A program made the position numbers and the translations under genes. From Deltaproteobacteria bacterium (GTDB lineage: Bacteria > Myxococcota > Myxococcia > SLRQ01), in the NCBI GenBank assembly GCA_029210625.1, contig JARGFU010000007.1, positions 153,742-217,741 on the forward strand: 64,000 nucleotides of DNA. The letters are read 5' to 3'. Under the pieces are notes generated by a model, which was not told the origin of the DNA, did not search any database, and saw nothing but the letters and a program-made list of their open reading frames with translations. Below, one piece after another: positions 37,314 to 47,600 of the stretch; position 1 is the first letter of the stretch, and every line of letters starts with the position of its first letter.

Positions 37314-37627
37314 CGCCCCGCCCTCCGCGCCCGCGCCTGGATCTCCCAGCGGACGATGCCCAGGAGCACCCGGGCCTCCTCGAGGCGCTCCCGGGGCACC
37401 CGCAGCTCGCCGGGCTCGCCCCAGAGGGTGAGCGGGAGGCCGCGGGCGTGGAAGGCGATGCAGACCGCCTCCTCCTCGGCCAGCCCGCGCAGGGTCCCGA
37501 GGTGGACCAGGGTCTGCGCGGGGACCGTCCCCCCGACCGAGAGCCGGGGGTGGCCCGCCCGGCGCGCCCGGCGCGGGAGGGGAGGGGGCCGCAGGGGCTG
37601 ATTCGGGGCTCCGGGCTGGTTCGGCAT
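37310..37627 (-). CDS. DUF2007-like small protein
   Basis: 105 aa from the ATG at 37627 (GGAGG 7 nt upstream; a GTG one codon earlier is possible). After a Pro/Arg-rich start, residues about 42-92 (LVHLGTLRGLAEEEAV, LPLTLWGEPGELRVP, ERLEEARVLL) match the layout of DUF2007 putative signal-transducing domains. Role unknown; coupled to the following membrane protein by an ATGA overlap, suggesting one complex. Confidence 0.65.
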   Translation of the reverse strand: MPNQPGAPNQPLRPPPLPRRARRAGHPRLSVGGTVPAQTLVHLGTLRGLAEEEAVCIAFHARGLPLTLWGEPGELRVPRERLEEARVLLGIVRWEIQARARRAGR

Positions 37628-37792
37628 CACGCACCTCCCACGCTGACTTCGGGTTCAACCCTTCCTGCGCAGGGGGTCCCGGGAACCCGTAGGAGGAAAT
37701 CCAGCCGCCCTCCTCGAACTTCGAATACCCGTGCTACTGAAGCGTCCCAGAGCGCGGCGGGTATCCACCCCGAAACGACGAGAGAACCTTCG

Positions 37793-38398
37793 ATGAAGCT
37801 CACCCACCTCTTCCTCGCCCTCTTCCTCCTCGGCCTCACCGGCTGCCCTCCGGCCGCCATCGAGCGGCGGATCGACCCCTCCTGGGTCGGCACCCCCAAG
37901 GCCCGGATGACCGGCTACTTCGTCACCAGCGGCGCGGCCCCCGGCGGCGCCTCGACCGAGAGCGTGCCTCACGGCATCCGCCACGACACGGTCATCGACG
38001 AGGCCACCCTGGCCCTGACCGAGTCCGGCCAGACCTGCTTCGACGTGGTGGTCCGGACCTGGTCCGGCGAGGACGAGCCCCTCGAGCAGCTCACGCCGAC
38101 CTGCACGGTGCGCGACCGGCCGGAGCCGGCGGTGGTCGAGGGCGAGGTCATCGCCGTCCACGATTACAGCGTGATGGGCTCCCGCGAGGTCTTCAGCCTC
38201 GAGGGGATCGCGCCGGGCAAGTTCCTCGGCATGTCCCTCTCCGAGCCCGAGGAGAAGACCTTCCGGGTCATCGAGCGCGGCGGCCGCCTCTGCTGCGCGA
38301 TCAGCGCCTCGGGGCCGGTGGAGCTGCGCCTCACCAGCGAGCGGATGCAGTTCGCCGGCTACCGGTACCAGATCGCCTGGTCCTGGCGCACCCGCTAG
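37793..38398 (+). CDS. Small lipoprotein of unknown function
   Basis: 201 aa. Lipobox LTGC (Cys 18) with Pro at +2 and +3. The mature part is beta-rich with four Cys (GQTCFD, TCTV, LCCAIS) that may form disulfides. No family recognised. It is the gene immediately upstream of the biosynthetic cluster, separated by a 290-bp regulatory-looking region. Confidence 0.7.
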   Translation: MKLTHLFLALFLLGLTGCPPAAIERRIDPSWVGTPKARMTGYFVTSGAAPGGASTESVPHGIRHDTVIDEATLALTESGQTCFDVVVRTWSGEDEPLEQLTPTCTVRDRPEPAVVEGEVIAVHDYSVMGSREVFSLEGIAPGKFLGMSLSEPEEKTFRVIERGGRLCCAISASGPVELRLTSERMQFAGYRYQIAWSWRTR

Positions 38399-38423
38399 CG
38401 GACGCTCTCTCCGGCGCGACCGA

Positions 38424-38638
38424 ACCAATTCGGGCTTGATTCTCCATGTGCCCGAAAGGTCTTACCAATTGGGGAAATGGCCCGATTTCGGCCTCCTCCG
38501 GCGGATAGCTCACAGGTGATCTGGACCCCTTCCCGGGGGGCCTCGATCGGCCTGCCGCGGCGCGTTGGATTGTCCTGGCAAAACGCGATCTCGATGTGCT
38601 ATGTGGCGCGCCCTTTTGCCCGGGGGGGCAAATTGGTC
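38424..38638. promoter_or_regulatory. Control region of the PKS cluster: ACCAATT motifs and hairpin
   Basis: The 290-bp gap before the acyl-AMP ligase holds no gene. ACCAATT occurs at 38424-38430 and 38464-38470, exactly 40 bp apart, and inverted (AATTGGT) at 38632-38638. Next to the last copy TTTGCCC (38616-38622) and GGGCAAA (38627-38633) form a perfect 7-bp hairpin. The region is more AT-rich than its flanks. Likely operator and promoter, unproven. Confidence 0.45.
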
Positions 38639-38688
38639 AGACGAATCGCGGTCTTAGGGCAACACGCGCCGCGACGGAGGATCCACCC

Positions 38689-40464
38689 ATGAAGGCAGCT
38701 CATGCGACCCTCGCCGAGGCCGTCGAGAAGATCGGCGAGCTTCATCCGGAGAACGGTTTCACCTTCCAGGACCTCAAGGGTGCGGAAACGACCTACAGCT
38801 TCCCACACCTCGCCGAGCTGACCGCGCACCGCGCCGCCGGCCTGCAGGCGGAGGGCCTGAAGAAGGGCGACCGCATCGGCCTGATCGTCGTCGAGCCCGA
38901 GGACTTCGTCATCACCTTCCTCGCCGCGGTGCGCGTCGGCATCATCCCGGTGCCCCTCTATCCGCCCCTCTCGCTCGGCGGCCTCGACGCCTACGCCGAG
39001 AAGACGGCCAAGATCCTCGACTGCGCCGGCGCGAAGATCCTCGTCGCCTCCGCTCAGCTGCAGAACGTGCTCTGGGGCATCGTGGGCAAGGTCCCCTCCC
39101 TGGACAAGCTGCTCAAGGTCGAGACCCTGGCCGAGTTCCGCGGGACTCCCGAGAAGGTGGAGGTCGGCCCGGACGACATCGCCTTCCTGCAGTACACCTC
39201 GGGCTCCACCTCGGATCCCAAGGGCGTCATCGTCACCCACGCCTCGCTGAAGGCGAACTCCGAGGCCATCATGGGCCCCGGCCTGAACGCGACCCCCGAG
39301 AAGACCGTGGGCGTCTCGTGGCTGCCGCTCTACCACGACATGGGCCTCATCGGCTTCGTGGTGGCGCCGATGTTCTGGGGCGTGAAGGTCGTCTTCATCC
39401 CCACCCTGCGCTTCCTCAAGCGCACCAGCGTCTGGATGGAGACCATCCACCGGCACCGCGGGACCATCTCCTTCGCGCCCCCCTTCGCCTTCGCCCTCGC
39501 GGCTCGCAAGGCGAAGCCCAGCGATCTCGAGAAGTGGGACCTCTCCTGCGTCGAGGTCCTCGGCTGCGGCGCCGAGCCGATCAACGCCGAGGCGATCCGG
39601 CACTTCAACGAGGTCTTCGGCCCGGGCTGCGGCCTCCCGAAGACCGCGGTGCTGCCCGCCTACGGCATGGCGGAGGCCACCCTGGCGATCTCCCTCAAGC
39701 CCCTGCGAGACGAGATGAAGACCCTCGTCGTCGACGCCGAGGCCTTCCAGGAGGAGGGCAAGGTCGTGGCCGCCAACGGCGGCGCCACCATCGAGCAGGT
39801 CGCCTGCGGCAGCGCCTTCCCCGAGCACGAGATCTCAGTGAAGTGCCCGGAGAAGGGCGAGGTGCTCGGTGAGGGCCTCGAGGGCGAGATCTGCGTGAAG
39901 GGCCCCTCCGTGACCCCCGGCTACTTCGAGAACCCGACGGCGACGGCGGCCACCTTCAAGGGTGGCTGGCTCCACACCGGCGACCTCGGGTTCATCAAGG
40001 ACGGTCAGGTGTACGTGACCGGCCGCCTCAAGGACCTCATCATCCTCAACGGACGCAACATCCACCCCCAGACGCTGGAGTGGGCGGCCGCGGAGGTGGA
40101 CGGAGTCCGTCGAGGCAACGTGGTGGCCTTCTCCCGGATGGGAGACACCACCGAGGAGGCGATCGTGGTCCTCGAGACCACCTCGACCGAGCACGATCGC
40201 ATCGCCGAGCAGGTGAAGGCCGAGATCCAGCGGAGCGTGGGGGTTCCGGTGGCCGAGGTCATCTGCGTGGGTCGCGGCATCCTGCCCAAGACCTCCTCGG
40301 GCAAGCTGCAGCGCCGGCGCACCCGGCAGCAGTTCCTCACCGGCAAGCTCGGCACCGAGGGCAACCGCGTCGCCGGGAGCCGGGCCGGAAAAGTAACGCT
40401 TGCACGCCACGTCGCGCGGTCCTTGATCACCCGCGCGCGCGCTGCGGCGCCCTCCTTCCGATAA
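38689..40464 (+). CDS. Fatty acyl-AMP ligase (FAAL)
   Basis: 591 aa with ACGGAGG 8 nt before the ATG. ANL-superfamily signature LQYTSGSTSDPKGVIVTH (about 167-184) and the FAAL-type SWLPLYHDMGLIG block; YGMAEATL, GWLHTGDLGF, GRLKDLIILNGRN and the C-terminal catalytic Lys in PKTSSGKLQRRRTR. FAALs adenylate free fatty acids and load them on an ACP instead of CoA. The stand-alone ACP two genes downstream is the probable acceptor, which would prime the polyketide synthase with a long-chain acyl starter. Confidence 0.92.
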   Translation: MKAAHATLAEAVEKIGELHPENGFTFQDLKGAETTYSFPHLAELTAHRAAGLQAEGLKKGDRIGLIVVEPEDFVITFLAAVRVGIIPVPLYPPLSLGGLDAYAEKTAKILDCAGAKILVASAQLQNVLWGIVGKVPSLDKLLKVETLAEFRGTPEKVEVGPDDIAFLQYTSGSTSDPKGVIVTHASLKANSEAIMGPGLNATPEKTVGVSWLPLYHDMGLIGFVVAPMFWGVKVVFIPTLRFLKRTSVWMETIHRHRGTISFAPPFAFALAARKAKPSDLEKWDLSCVEVLGCGAEPINAEAIRHFNEVFGPGCGLPKTAVLPAYGMAEATLAISLKPLRDEMKTLVVDAEAFQEEGKVVAANGGATIEQVACGSAFPEHEISVKCPEKGEVLGEGLEGEICVKGPSVTPGYFENPTATAATFKGGWLHTGDLGFIKDGQVYVTGRLKDLIILNGRNIHPQTLEWAAAEVDGVRRGNVVAFSRMGDTTEEAIVVLETTSTEHDRIAEQVKAEIQRSVGVPVAEVICVGRGILPKTSSGKLQRRRTRQQFLTGKLGTEGNRVAGSRAGKVTLARHVARSLITRARAAAPSFR

Positions 40465-40507
40465 TCGCGAACGAACCACGAGAAGACTGCACGAAGGGAG
40501 CTCGAGC

Positions 40508-41356
40508 ATGTCGACCCAGGCCGAAGTCGAAGTCAGTTACGACGTCTCCAACGAGTTCTTCCGCCTCTGGCTGGACGAGCGGATGAACTACACCTGCGCG
40601 CTCTACGAGGACACCGACAGCCTCGAAGAGGCGCAGATGAAGAAGCTGCACTGGCTGGCGGACGCCGCCAAGGTCAGCCCCGAGGGGCGCTTCCTCGACA
40701 TCGGCTGCGGCTGGGGTGCCTGCCTGGAGTTCATGGCGACCACCCGCGGCGTGAAGGACTGCACCGGCATCACGCTGTCCCGGTCCCAGCACGCCGAGAT
40801 CGAGCGGCGGGCCATCCCGGGCGTGAAGGCTCACGTCGTCTCCTACGCCGACTTCCAGCCCGAGCAGAAGTTCGACGCCGTGACCTCCATCTGCATGATG
40901 GAGCACATCGCCACCCCCGAGCAGGTGCGCGCGGGCGAGCACATCGCCCTCTACCGGGACTACTTCAAGAAGGCCTGGGAGTGGACCAACCCCGGCGCCT
41001 GGTTCGGCCTGCAGACCATCCTGCGCAACCGCGTGCCGCGGAACCGCGAGCACCTGCGGGACATCGGCTGGGTGACCCAGGAGATCTTCCCGGGCGGCCT
41101 CTCGCTGCGCCTCGAGGACATCATGATGGCCGTGAACCCCTACTGGGAGATCATGGAGGTCAAGACGCGCCGCGAGGACTACCAGAAGACCTGCGCCGAG
41201 TGGCAGCGCCGCCTGCGCCTGAACGAGACCGTCATCCGCGAGAAGTGGGGTGACAAGGTCTTCGACGACTACGACCGCTACCTCGGCGCCTGCGTCACCG
41301 GCTTCGAGAACCATTACCAGTCGCTGGCGCAGTATGCTCTGCGCCGCATCGACTAG
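40508..41356 (+). CDS. SAM-dependent methyltransferase of the cyclopropane-fatty-acid-synthase type
   Basis: 282 aa. The SAM site reads FLDIGCGWGACLEFMAT (about 63-79), and the start YDVSNEFFRLWLDERMNYTCALYEDT is the CFAS-family opening. The sequence ICMMEHI follows motif III. Members methylate or cyclopropanate olefinic acyl chains, sometimes C-methylate. Its place between the FAAL and ACP genes suggests action on the ACP-bound or final lipid chain, perhaps on the double bond made by the synthase. GAAGGGAG precedes the ATG. Confidence 0.88.
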   Translation: MSTQAEVEVSYDVSNEFFRLWLDERMNYTCALYEDTDSLEEAQMKKLHWLADAAKVSPEGRFLDIGCGWGACLEFMATTRGVKDCTGITLSRSQHAEIERRAIPGVKAHVVSYADFQPEQKFDAVTSICMMEHIATPEQVRAGEHIALYRDYFKKAWEWTNPGAWFGLQTILRNRVPRNREHLRDIGWVTQEIFPGGLSLRLEDIMMAVNPYWEIMEVKTRREDYQKTCAEWQRRLRLNETVIREKWGDKVFDDYDRYLGACVTGFENHYQSLAQYALRRID

Positions 41357-41388
41357 CCCCCCTTTCGACCGACACCGGAGATTCATCG

Positions 41389-41643
41389 ATGAACGATCAG
41401 GAGATCCTGGGCCTCCTCAAGGAGGCCCTCGCCGAGGTGGCCCCCGCGCGCGCCGCCGACTTCGACTCCATCACCCTCGAGGCCACCATCGAGGACCTCG
41501 ACCTCGACTCCGTCTCCACCATGGAGATGGTCGGCTTCCTCGAGGAGCGGGTCGACGTGATCTTCCCCGACGAGGAGCTCGCCCGCGTCAGCCGCCTGGG
41601 CGACCTCGCCGCGCTGATCCGGGGCGAGCGCGTCAGCGCCTGA
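41389..41643 (+). CDS. Acyl carrier protein
   Basis: 84 aa, standard ACP length and acidity. The phosphopantetheine Ser lies in DLDLDSVSTMEM (about S43). It is probably loaded by the FAAL and activated by the PPTase of the same cluster. It delivers the starter acyl group to the KS of the downstream megasynthase. Only 51 bp separate it from that gene. Confidence 0.92.
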   Translation: MNDQEILGLLKEALAEVAPARAADFDSITLEATIEDLDLDSVSTMEMVGFLEERVDVIFPDEELARVSRLGDLAALIRGERVSA

Positions 41644-41694
41644 AGCCCACGGACGACCGACCGCTCCCCACCCAACGCACATAGAGGTGTCCCC

Positions 41695-44600
41695 ATGCGC
41701 CAACCGATCGCGATCGTCGGGATGGCCTGCCGCTTCGGCGGCGCAAACGACCTTCACGCCTACTGGGAGCAGGCGCGAGAGGGGCGCGATGCCTTCGCGC
41801 CCGTCCCGCCGGATCGGTGGGACACCGAGGTCTTCCTCTCCGACAATCCGCGGGCGACGGACAAGTCCTACGCGCCCCACGGCGCGTGGATAGACGACAT
41901 CCGGGCCTTCCCGGCCCTGGCGCTGAAGATCCCGCCGCGGCGGGTCGAGGTCATGGATCCGCAGCAGCGCCTCTCCCTCGAGCTGGCCCTGCAGGTCTTC
42001 GACGACGCCGGCATCGCCCCGGCCGAGATCGCCGCGCGCTGCGGCGTCTACATGGGCGTCACCGCCACCGAGTACCGCTCGCTCCTCAACAGCCGGGCCA
42101 CCGCGGCCCTGATGGCCAGCGGCCACCTCGGCAGCGTCGAGGATCCCGAGGCCATCGCCCGGGCCGTCGAGCGGGTCGTGCCCTCCCGGCCCCTCTCGGC
42201 GCCGGGCGCGCTGGGCAACATGGTGGCCGCCACGGTCGCCCAGGAGCTGGACCTCAAGGGCCCCGCCTACACCACCGACGCGGCCTGCGCCTCGGCGGCG
42301 GTGGCCGTCGCCGACGCCGTGGCCAACCTGCGGGCCGGCACCATCGACGCGGCCGTGGCCGGCGGCGTCTACATCTGCATCACCCCCGACCACCACATCG
42401 TCTTCAGCCGCATCGGCGCCATGAGCAAGAGCGGCTACTGCCGCCCCTTCGACTCCCGGGCCGACGGCTTCGTGCAGGGCGACGGCGGCGGCGTGGTCCT
42501 CCTCGAGCGCCTCGAGGACGCCATCGCCAAGGGCCGGCGGATCTACGCCGTCATCGAGGGCGTCTCCTCGAACAACGACGGCCGGGGCGACGGCCCCATG
42601 GCGCCCCTCGACCAGGGCCAGACCGACGTCATCCTCGACGGGTGGCGGGACGCCGGCCTCGACCCGATGGACCTCGGCTACCACGAGGCCCACGGCACCG
42701 GCACCGCGGTGGGCGATCCCACCGAGTTCAAGGCCCTGAACCGGGCCATCGGCGACAAGGCGAGGCGGGTCGCGCTCGGCTCCTCGAAGGCGAACATCGG
42801 CCACACGATGTCCGGCGCCGGCGTGGCGGGCCTGATCCGCGCCGCCCTCGCGGTGCACCACTCGAAGCTGCCGCCCATGGCGGGCTTCGAGAAGCCCCGG
42901 GACGACATCCCCCTCGAGGGCTCCCCCTTCTTCGTCCCCACCCGGGAGGAGCCCTGGGAGGCCGAGCGCCGCTACGCCAGCGTGAGCTCCTTCGGCTTCG
43001 GCGGCACCAACGGCTTCATCGTCCTTCGCAACCTCGAGGAGGCCGAGGCCGGCCGCGTCGCCACGGTGGTCGGCGCCGACCTCCAGGCCGCCCCGGCCGA
43101 GCAGGTCGAGCTGGTCCTGATGAGCGCCGGCAGCGAGGCCGACCTGCGCGGTCTCGCCACCCGCACCGCGAAGGTGATGGAGAGCGACTCGTCCCTCACC
43201 CTGGCCGGGCTCGCCCGGGCCTGGGCCGGCCGGCCGCGCCAGAGCGTGCGCCTGGGCCTCACGGCCGCGAGCCGCGAGGAGGCCATCGCCCGCCTGCGGG
43301 CCGTCGGCGCCGGTGAGGCGGCCGAGGACTGCTTCGTCGGTGAGGCGGCCGAGCACCAGAAGCTCGCCTTCCTCTACCCGGGGCAGGGCGCCCAGCGCCC
43401 CGGCATGATCTCGGGCATCCGGGATCGCTTCCCGGTGGTGGCCCGCACCCTGGCCGAGATCGAGGCGGGGCTGGGTGAGACCCTGAGCTGCCCCCTGACC
43501 CACCTCCTCTACCCGGAGCGGCGGGCCGAGAAGGTCGACGACGAGACGGCGGCCGCCGAGCTCACCGCCACCGAGAACTGCCAGCCGGCCCTCCTCGCGG
43601 TGGGCGTGGCGCTGACCCGCCTCCTCGAGAGCGTGGGCGTGCGCCCGGCGGTGGTCACCGGCCACTCCCTCGGAGAGATGACCGCCGCGGTCGCCGGCGG
43701 CGTGCTCACCCCCGCCGGCGGCGCCGCCTTCGTGGCGGAGCGCGGGCGCCGGATGGCCGCCCTGCCCGGCGATCACGGGGCGATGTGCGCCCTGATGACC
43801 TCGCCCGACAAGGCCGAGGCCCTGCTGGTCCCCGGCGCCGTGCTGGCGAACTTCAACCATCCCCGCCAGGTCGTCGCCTCGGGCACCACCGAGGCCATCG
43901 GGCAGGTGCTCGAGAAGGCCGCCGCCGCGAAGGTGAAGGCCGTCGCCCTGGAGGTCTCCCACGGCTTCCACTCGCCGGCCCTCGACGCCCTGGACTGCGA
44001 CGACCTGGTGGACGGGCTCGAGATCGCCGATCCGGCCGACGTCGTCTGCGCCTCGGCCATCGACGAGGTGCCCTACGCCGACGCCGCGGCGGCCCGCGAG
44101 GTCTTCCGCCGGCACGCCCGCGCGCCGGTGCTCTTCGAGCGCGCCGTCGAGGAGTGCCTGGAGGCCGGGGCCACGATCTTCCTGCAGGTGGGTGCCGGCG
44201 GCCCCCTGGCCGCCTTCGCCCGCGGCTGCCTCCCCAAGGGGCAGTACCCGGTCCTCTCCCTGGCGGGGATCGAGGACGAGGACGGCGGCCGCTCGCTGAT
44301 GGCGACCCTGGCCCGCCTCTTCACCCTCGGCGTCGATCTCGACCCCCGGCCGATCACCGCCCCCGCCACCGTCGCCAGCGTGCCGCCGGTGGTCTGGCCC
44401 ACCGAGCGCTACTGGGGCGTGAAGGACTCGGCCCAGCTGGGCCTCGAGGTGAAGCTCTCCCGCTCGGCCGGGCAGGCGCCGGCCGAGGCCGCGAAGGTCG
44501 TCGCCGAGGCGCCGGCCGCGAGCCCGGCCGCCCCGGCCGACTCCGCCACGGCGGCGGTGGTCGCCGCGGTGGCCAAGGCCAGCGCCTACCCCGAGAGCTC

Positions 44601-47600
44601 CGTCCGGATGGAGATGACCCTGGTCGATGACCTGGGCTTCGACTCCCTGATGGTGGCCGACCTGGTCGAGGACCTCGTCGCCCGCGTCGAGGGGCTCTCC
44701 GGCGTCGAGCAGGACTTCTTCCTCCAGAAGCCCACCGTCGGGATGCTGGTCGAGTACGTCGAGACCCACCAGGGTCAGGCCGCCGAGGTGGTCGACGACG
44801 ACGCGCCCCTCGCGGCGCTGGCGCCGATCTTCCGTCCCCTCCCGCTGCCCGGGACGGAGCCCGCCACCGCCGCCGGGGTGAAGATCCTGATCAGCGGTGA
44901 CGACGAGGCGCTGCGCGTCGCGGTCGCCGCCGCCCTCGAGGCCCGGGGCGAGGAGGCGCGCGAGGTCTGGACGCTGGCCCCCGAGGCCGCCGCCACCGAC
45001 GGCGTGGCCGACCTGGTGGTCTGGTGCGCCGCCTCCGGCGCCCGCCCCGACGAGGACCGCGCCGCGGCCCTGCTGGCGGCCCTGGCCCACCAGGCCCGGG
45101 AGAAGGCGAGCCCCGATCTGCTCCTCCTGCGCCGGGAGCAGGACGCGAGCGCGGAGGCCCTCTCGGGCGTCGTGCGGGCGGTGGCCAAGGAGTGGCCCGA
45201 GGCCCGGACGAAGGCCCTCTCCTTCGCGGAGGGCACGGAGCCCGCCGCCATCGCCGCCCGCGTCCTGACCGAGTGGCGCTCGGACGATCGCAGCGTCGAC
45301 GTCTGCTACCGCGGCGACGAGCGGCTCGTCGCCGGCCTCGCGCCCCTGGCCGCCCCTCAGCCCCTCGACCTCGCCGGCGAGACCTTCCTGGTCTCCGGCG
45401 GCACGCGGGGCATCGGCGGCAAGCTCGCCGCGCGCCTGCTGGAGGGTGGCGCCCGGGTGGTCCTCCTGGGCCGCTCCGCGCCCTCCGCCGAGATGCAGGC
45501 GGTGCTCGAGGCCGCTGGCGAGCGGGCCAGCGTGCTCGCCGCGGATGTCACCGATCGCGCCGCCCTCGAGGCCGCGCTCGAGGCCCTCCCGGGCGGCCGC
45601 CCGGAGATCACCCGCGTGATCCACGCCGCCGGCGTCCTCGCCGATGGCGCCCTCGAGTCCGTGAAGGCCGAGGCCGGCGCCCTCGCCCGCGCGGTGAAGG
45701 TGCAGGGCTTCGGGAACCTCATCGCGGTGGCCGGCAAGAGCCTGCGCCATGCGCTGGCCATCGGCTCCTGGGCCGGGCGCTTCGGCAACAAGCACCAGGC
45801 CCACTACGCCGCCGCCAACGCCGGCCTCGCGGGCCTGACCGGGCTCCTCGGCCTGGAGCTGCCGGTGGTGGTCGCCGAGTTCGGCCCCTGGAGCGACTCG
45901 GAGATGGTGGCCACCATCCCCGAGGCGGTGCAGGCGGCGATGCGGGCCGAGGGCGTCGACTTCGTGGGCACCGAGGCCGGCCTCGCCGCGCTGATCGAGG
46001 ACCTCGCCCGGCCCACGGGCGTGGTCGTCCACGGGCGCCGCCTGCCGCTGCTGCAGCGCCGCTACCAGGCCAGCGAGACCCTCTCGGTGGAGACCCACCC
46101 CTACCTCCTCGACCACGCCCTGGAGGGCACGCCGGTGCTGCCCCTGGCCGCGGCGGCCGATCTCCTGGCCGACGCCGGTGGCCTCACGCCGCCCTTCGAG
46201 CTGCGCGACCTGCGCCTCTTCGGCGGCGTGGCGGTGGCGAAGGGGGAGGGCACCCGCATCGGCCTCGAGGCCCGCGGCGGCAAGCTGCGCCTGACCCGGG
46301 GCGAGAAGCGGCAGCTGGCCTACGAGGCCCGCGTCGCGCCCCTGGGCGAGCTCGAGCTGCCCCCGCCCCGCGAGGGCGGCGAGGCGCCGGGGCTCTCCCT
46401 GAAGGCCTTCTACGACGAGGTCACCTTCCACGGACCCCTGCTGCAGGGCATCACCGCCATCGAGGGGGTGGGGGAGGACTTCGTCCGCGGCCGGGTCCGC
46501 ACCGGCCTGCCGAGGGACTGGATCCCCGGCACCCACCGGGAGCGCTGGAGCGTCGATCCGCTGGCCCTCGACAGCGCCATGCAGCTCTCGGGCTACGTGG
46601 CCTGGACGAAGCTGGGGCGGGCGGGCACGCCGGTCTCCATCGGGCGGCTCTGCCAGCTGGCGCCCCTGCCCGCGGGCGAGGTGCTCGCCGAGGTGACCTT
46701 CGACGCGCCGGATCCCGGCGCCGCCTCCGATCGCTTCGTGGGCACGGTCCGCCTGCGGGACGCGAGCGGCCAGCTGCTGCTCCTCTGCGAGGAGGTCGTG
46801 GCCAACCTGGAGAAGGCCGAGGCCCCCGAGGTCGCGGCGAGCGAGGCCGGCCCGGCCGCGGCGCCGAGCTTCGATCCGGCGAGCGTCGATCCGGGCGAGT
46901 GGCCCGAGGTGAAGGACCTCGAGCTGCGCCTCTCGATGGCCGAGGCCGCGGGGATCGCGAACCCCTACTTCCGGGTCCACCAGGGCACCGCCCGCGACAC
47001 CTCCACGGTGGACGGCCGGGCCCTCAAGAACTTCTCCTCCTACAACTACCTGGGCCTCTCGGGCGATCCCCGGGTGGTGGAGCAGGTGGGGGTGGCGGTC
47101 GCGCGCTACGGGACCTCGGTCTCGGCGTCCCGCGTCGCCTCGGGGGAGCGGCCCTTCCACGGTGAGCTCGAGAAGGAGCTGGCCGCGGCGCAGGGCGCCG
47201 AGGACGCCCTCGTCTTCACGGCGGGCCACGCCACTAACGTGAACGCCATCGGGCACCTCTTCGGCGAGAAGGACCTGGTCCTCCACGACGAGCTGATCCA
47301 CGACTCGATCCTCCAGGGCATCCACCTCTCCGGCGCCGCCCGGCGGGGCTTCCGCCACGACGATCCCTCCCACCTCGAGGCCCAGCTCGCGCAGCTGCGA
47401 GGCCACTACGAGAAGGTGCTGATCGTGGTCGAGGGGGTCTACTCGATGGACGGCGACGTCTGTCAGCTGCCGGCTTACGTCGAGCTCAAGGAGCGCTACG
47501 GCTGCCTGCTGATGGTGGACGAGGCCCACTCCTTCGGGGTCATCGGCGCCACCGGCCGCGGCGTGGGCGAGCACCACGGCGTCCCCGGCTCGAAGGTCGA

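Noticed and set aside
38600-38630. GTGGC...TTGCCC as a sigma-54 promoter for the PKS cluster
   Set aside because: GG-to-GC spacing is one base longer than allowed and no activator gene is adjacent.
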